Shown here one piece after another: positions 60,101-64,000 of a stretch of DNA of 64,000 bases. The stretch lies in the NCBI GenBank assembly GCA_038502055.1, contig JAXRKN010000042.1:1674001-1738000 (forward strand), given 5' to 3'. This DNA comes from Tanytarsus gracilentus (Eukaryota > Arthropoda > Insecta > Diptera > Chironomidae). The translations under genes were made by a program, and so were the position numbers. Below the pieces are notes generated by a model. That model was not told where the DNA came from. It saw only the letters and a program-made list of their open reading frames with translations, and did no database searches. Numbering within the stretch: position 1 is the first letter of the stretch; every line of letters begins with the position of its first letter.

Positions 60101-61293
60101 GCTCATATTTCACTACAATACTGACTAAATGCTCTCGCTTGTTATTCTGGTTTGTTTTTATTCATCCACAAAAGCCAATTAGCTTTAACAACTGCTGCTT
60201 TATGATTTACCGTTGTTTTCCTCTCTCATTGCTATATTTTTCAACATGCCATAAAAGCAGCTTATGAAAAGGAAGAAAAAATAAGAGGAAGGAGTGACTT
60301 CAAAGGATGTGTAGTTGAGCATATGTAATTCCTTCCTTAGAGCTTCCGTCATTTAAGCCTTGCGGGGTTTCTCTAAATTGCATTTCAATTCGAGAGAACT
60401 GCACATAAATTCGACGAATGAACATTAATTTAATTAGATTGTTGGTAACCGAATTAGGAACATATCTTAATTCCGATTCTTTGTTGCGAGATTACGATAG
60501 TCGAGCTCACCAAAGATTTATGGCTTTGGTGTGAGGATAAAAATAGAAGAAAATTAAGGTTAGAATTTTATATCTCAAGAAAAAGTGAGGTTAAATTTTC
60601 AAAGCTCTGGACGCCATTTAAAAATTGAAATCAAATTTCTTGAGATTAAAATTTAATTTCACGGTTGAACTTTAAAAAATGTCAACACAAAAATTCGTCC
60701 CTTCTCTAAAATTACTTTCAAAGGCTTCCTTTTCCATGTCAGCGAGCAATTTTTTACATTAAACGAAAGCGAAAGGCAACAAGAGAAGAAGAAACTTCTA
60801 ATTGCCGATTTATGACCCATTTCTCTTTTCCCTCTCTCTTCTTCTTCCATATGATTAATTTCTCATGTACACAAATAGACATTATATGGGCATTATCCAT
60901 CATCAAACTCACAATAAGAGACAAGGTTAAAAAGAACAACAAAAGCTAACACAGCAATCAAGGTGGAGAGGCATCACGCAAAATGAAATCCGCCTTTTCA
61001 AAAGCGGCTCTCCACGCTGGTCTGCTCTACTCACTCTTGAAGCTGTCAAAATACATTTAGCACTCATGAATGCGATGAAATATCATTATAAAACTTTTTT
61101 ATGAATTCATTCAGTCACTGCGAGGGGGAGGCAAGAAGAAGAAAAATGTAAACATGAGCTGCTGCTGACCATTATTATTATAATGCGAGTATGAGCCTCT
61201 CGAGTGTCTTTTCGGACGTAAAAAGGCATCGAATGTCATGACTCGGACGGTAAAAAGAACCCGGGAGCAATTTTTTTTTGATATACATGAGTG

Positions 61294-61426
61294 CAAGGGA
61301 TGGAAATTGAATTAGGGAATTGGAGTAATGTACACAGTGGGATGATGAGCAGGAGTAGGTCAATTGGATCTGAGGGATGTCAAAATTTTTCGTAATTTAA
61401 AAATCATCTAATCTTTCCACCCATTT
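61294..61426. repeat. short inverted-repeat element, same family as 635-769
   Basis: The left end CAAGGGATGGAAATTGAA is identical over its first 12 bases to the element at 635. The right end, reverse-complemented, reads ATGGGTGGAAAGATTAG. The two copies are about 60 kb apart, showing dispersal. Confidence 0.4.
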
Positions 61427-62158
61427 TTCTCTCTCAACATAAATCTACGATACATTTTAGTGCCTTAATCATTATCATCTCATATCAAAATCATGTTTGC
61501 GAGGATGAAAGCAAAATATTTCCATAGAAAAAGCAGAATAACATTATCCTTGAGGGAAATAAGTTTCGTCTATACACAATTTCTGATTATGTTACAACAA
61601 GTGTGTTTTTGTGAACGGAAATCGAAAAAAAGGTTGAAAATGTGCTTCGGCATATCATAGCAAGCGATAAACACGCCTTATGTTGAATGCTTATTTATTG
61701 TTATCCTATGAAAACATGAGTCGGAAGCGAGGAGAATAAGAAAGCACAATCGCGAAGGCTTTTGTGTGGAAAGAGTGTTTAAGCACTGAGACTCGATACA
61801 TTGTGAGCATTATTAATAATTGATAAAGTCGTGTAATTTGTGTCACTTGTGTCACGCCTAGCATAATTTATGCGCGCATTTCCACTCAATCTGGCGCCTC
61901 TGCAACAAGAAAAGTTCTCTCTTTCACACAAATAAAAGCTGTTGTTCAATAAACATGTGCGAGCGACGAGAGGAATTAATGATGTCTGCAAGAAATAATC
62001 ATAAATTTTTGGAGCATTTAAGCGACAAAATTCGGAATCGAAAGCCTTGAAATCTCAAGTGTGATGTCATGATACACAATTGTGGGATTCATCGTGCAAA
62101 ATTCATGGGTATTGAGCGTGAAATTAAAAAGATGACTAAGAAGCAGGCGGCAAATGCG

Positions 62159-62240
62159 AGGAGTGGACACTTAACTATTAATTTTTTTGATTTTAAAATG
62201 AAATTATTTTTAAATAAAATCTAAAATTTCCATTCCTTGA
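62159..62240. repeat. short inverted-repeat element, diverged copy
   Basis: The left end is GAGGAGTGGACACTTAAC and the right end, reverse-complemented, CAAGGAATGGAAATTTTAG. The ends differ but both fit the window's consensus (AAGGGRTGGAMAYTTTAA). Confidence 0.3.
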
Positions 62241-64000
62241 AATTTGTCGCCTCAAAAGACTTCTTTTTTGCTCTCAAGTTCTCATTTAAAAGATTGCGAA
62301 ATAATTCGCGGCAAAGTGACTTCCTCACATTCAATTCAATTATCGCTCATGTGTTCAGTGCGAAATACAAAAAAAAATTAATTGACACGAACTTTGAGTT
62401 TAATGAGTACTAAAACACATCCAGTAGTATGAAATTAAGTAGCCGTACTTAATGGCGAGATTAGTAAATGACGTGTGGGATAATGTTTGGTAGATTAGTC
62501 AACTATTAATTATAGGCTGACGCCAGTTCTTGACAGTAAATTTACATGCAAGTCGCCTACTTAACTTTTCATTCTCTTACACTTTCACTTTAACTCTTTT
62601 TTTTGCTGCAACCGTGACAACATAAATGTGTTTATGTACGCGTCGTCGTCTTTAGGATTTCGTAATGTGAAGCACTCACATTCGATCTTTATAGGTCAAA
62701 CTTAAACGAATTTGTTTATTGGCAATTTTGACAGTTGCTTTTACTGCACAGCTCGATACAATTATTATTTTTTTTCGCTCTTTGGTAGGCGTTAAAAAAA
62801 ATCAACTACGATGTAATAGACATGCAATTAATTTCATACTCTTTGGCGTCGCCGATCAATATCTCGCACAAAAAAATAATGTTTTGAGAGGCATTGAACT
62901 CACAAAGTGATCTCTTACTCCAAAAACGTTTGAAGGCGTTATTTTTTCGCTTTCAATTTCATGCATTTGAATATTCATTGTGAACTTTTTAGGGGAAATG
63001 TGTTATCGAACTTTTTTTATCCGCAGGGAATTTAAAAAGTTACAAAAGGCGCATTTGTGTGAAAATTGTAAACAAATTTATTCGCTGGATTTTTGTCACT
63101 TTAAATTTGTTTTCTAAAATCTCTTTAACCTCTCACTTTTTTAAATAAATCAAAAGAAATTCTTTTCAATAAAAAAAACTTCCTCTCTAAACTTTGACTT
63201 TAGATTTTCAATCTTCGACTCAAAACCGCTGTGGGAGAGAGAGAAAGAAGGAAAGATCAATTGGTCGTTGTGCCACTTTCAATTTAGAGACTTTATTAAG
63301 TCGCAATAATTCGCTCGCTGACTACAAACAACTCAAGAGAGCATAGAAAATCACAAACAATGCAATTTAGCTTATATGGAATTATGTGCATATCAGTGTC
63401 ACTCATAGTGATATATGTAATGAGTAAATGTCAGCCTTGGAAACTGCTTACGAAATGAAATGTCTCTTTTTATTTTGCAAAAAGAAACATTTGAATTTTT
63501 ATCAAGTGAAAAATGTGCAAGAAAATCGTTTGTGTAATATGGTCGAATGGCGCCATTACACACTTGTCACGACAGTGAATAAATCGAGAAGCTGCTAGGC
63601 TGCTCTTAAGTCTAAGTAATGGCACTGTGTAGCGGTTAATCCAATGAACACTTACTCGCTTACTCAATAAATTACAGTATTTTGATAAAATCTCAATACA
63701 CGTAAAGAAACACTCAATTAAAATTTTTTTTATTTGTTTGTATCTCAATTGTGAGTGATTTGATAATTCCGTCTGTTTAGGTTGTTGTTGTTTTTGCCGT
63801 CAGTCTCGCAAATTCAATTTAAATTTGAAACTTTTCCATATTATTTCATTTTAAATGCCTGGCGGTGGAGAAAACACAAAACACAAATAAAGAGAAATGA
63901 AATGTTTGTCTTAAATTTCCATTTTTTGTGTTCTTAAATTTTTTAGTAGAACAAAAAGATTTTATGTAATAGTGGGGTGAGAGGAGCTGAGATTTTATGA

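Larger units (their letters stand above)
48618..64000. other. 15-kb stretch without a convincing gene
   Basis: No domain-bearing frame or coherent exon chain was found on either strand. The sequence is AT-rich with many short homopolymers. It may be a long 5' intron or upstream regulatory DNA of a gene beyond position 64000. Points of note are a GTAAGT donor after an AT-rich leader-like stretch (49533), an isolated 48-codon ATG frame (53768-53914), a TATA box (56258-56265), a stem-loop (57111-57170) and inverted-repeat elements near 61294 and 62159. Confidence 0.5.

Noticed and set aside
1..64000. CRISPR arrays, bacterial operons, rRNA or tRNA genes
   Set aside because: None seen by eye. Spliced genes with GT-AG introns show eukaryotic nuclear DNA. 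A tRNA or snRNA could still be missed without a covariance-model scan.

Overview
The window is nuclear DNA of an insect, most likely a compact-genome dipteran of midge type. The evidence is strongly AT-rich noncoding sequence, GT-AG introns of mostly 50-100 bp, short intergenic gaps around coding genes, and recognisable insect orthologues (a painless-type TRPA channel, a Nup98-96 fusion precursor, an Art4/CARM1 methyltransferase). The species call is inference. Spliced models were built by eye by checking reading-frame phase across every junction; whole-gene lengths come out as exact multiples of three.

Layout. (1) 1-22.2 kb is a minus-strand transcription unit with few exons. Three separate exons or exon pairs (4.4, 8.2-8.6 and 10.3-10.9 kb) open with ATG and end in a phase-0 donor. 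The 10.3 kb exon can be entered either from a local first exon or from a distant CARD-encoding exon at 22.2 kb through a 64-bp linker exon. The shared body of this gene would lie left of position 1. (2) 22.9-24.9 kb carries a secreted animal haem peroxidase (minus, 4 exons). (3) 25.3-25.7 kb is a GC-rich MITE with an 8-bp target duplication. (4) 26.4-30.5 kb is a painless-like TRPA channel (plus, 7 exons), with a minisatellite cluster in its first large intron. (5) 31.0-33.9 kb is the ER chaperone HYOU1/Grp170 (minus). It is divergent from (6) CARM1/Art4 (plus, 34.5-37.1 kb), followed in tandem by (7) Nup98-96 (plus, 38.0-43.7 kb). (8) 43.9-44.2 kb is a TATA-driven 98-residue secreted Cys protein (minus), divergent from (9) a pancreatic-type lipase (plus, 44.6-46.0 kb). 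(10) TMEM234 (minus) and GPN1 (plus) are head-to-head across a 139-bp shared promoter. (11) 48.2-48.6 kb is a small acidic orphan gene. (12) 48.6-64 kb has no convincing coding gene. It is probably intergenic DNA or a very long intron, with a few promoter-like and hairpin signals.

The 31-48 kb block is mostly housekeeping: ER folding (HYOU1), histone/coactivator arginine methylation (CARM1), nuclear pore assembly (Nup98-96) and RNA polymerase II nuclear import (GPN1). The two flanks are regulatory or intronic landscapes containing at least three kinds of short inverted-repeat element. The most notable signal is the alternative first-exon array whose distal isoform adds a CARD death-fold domain.
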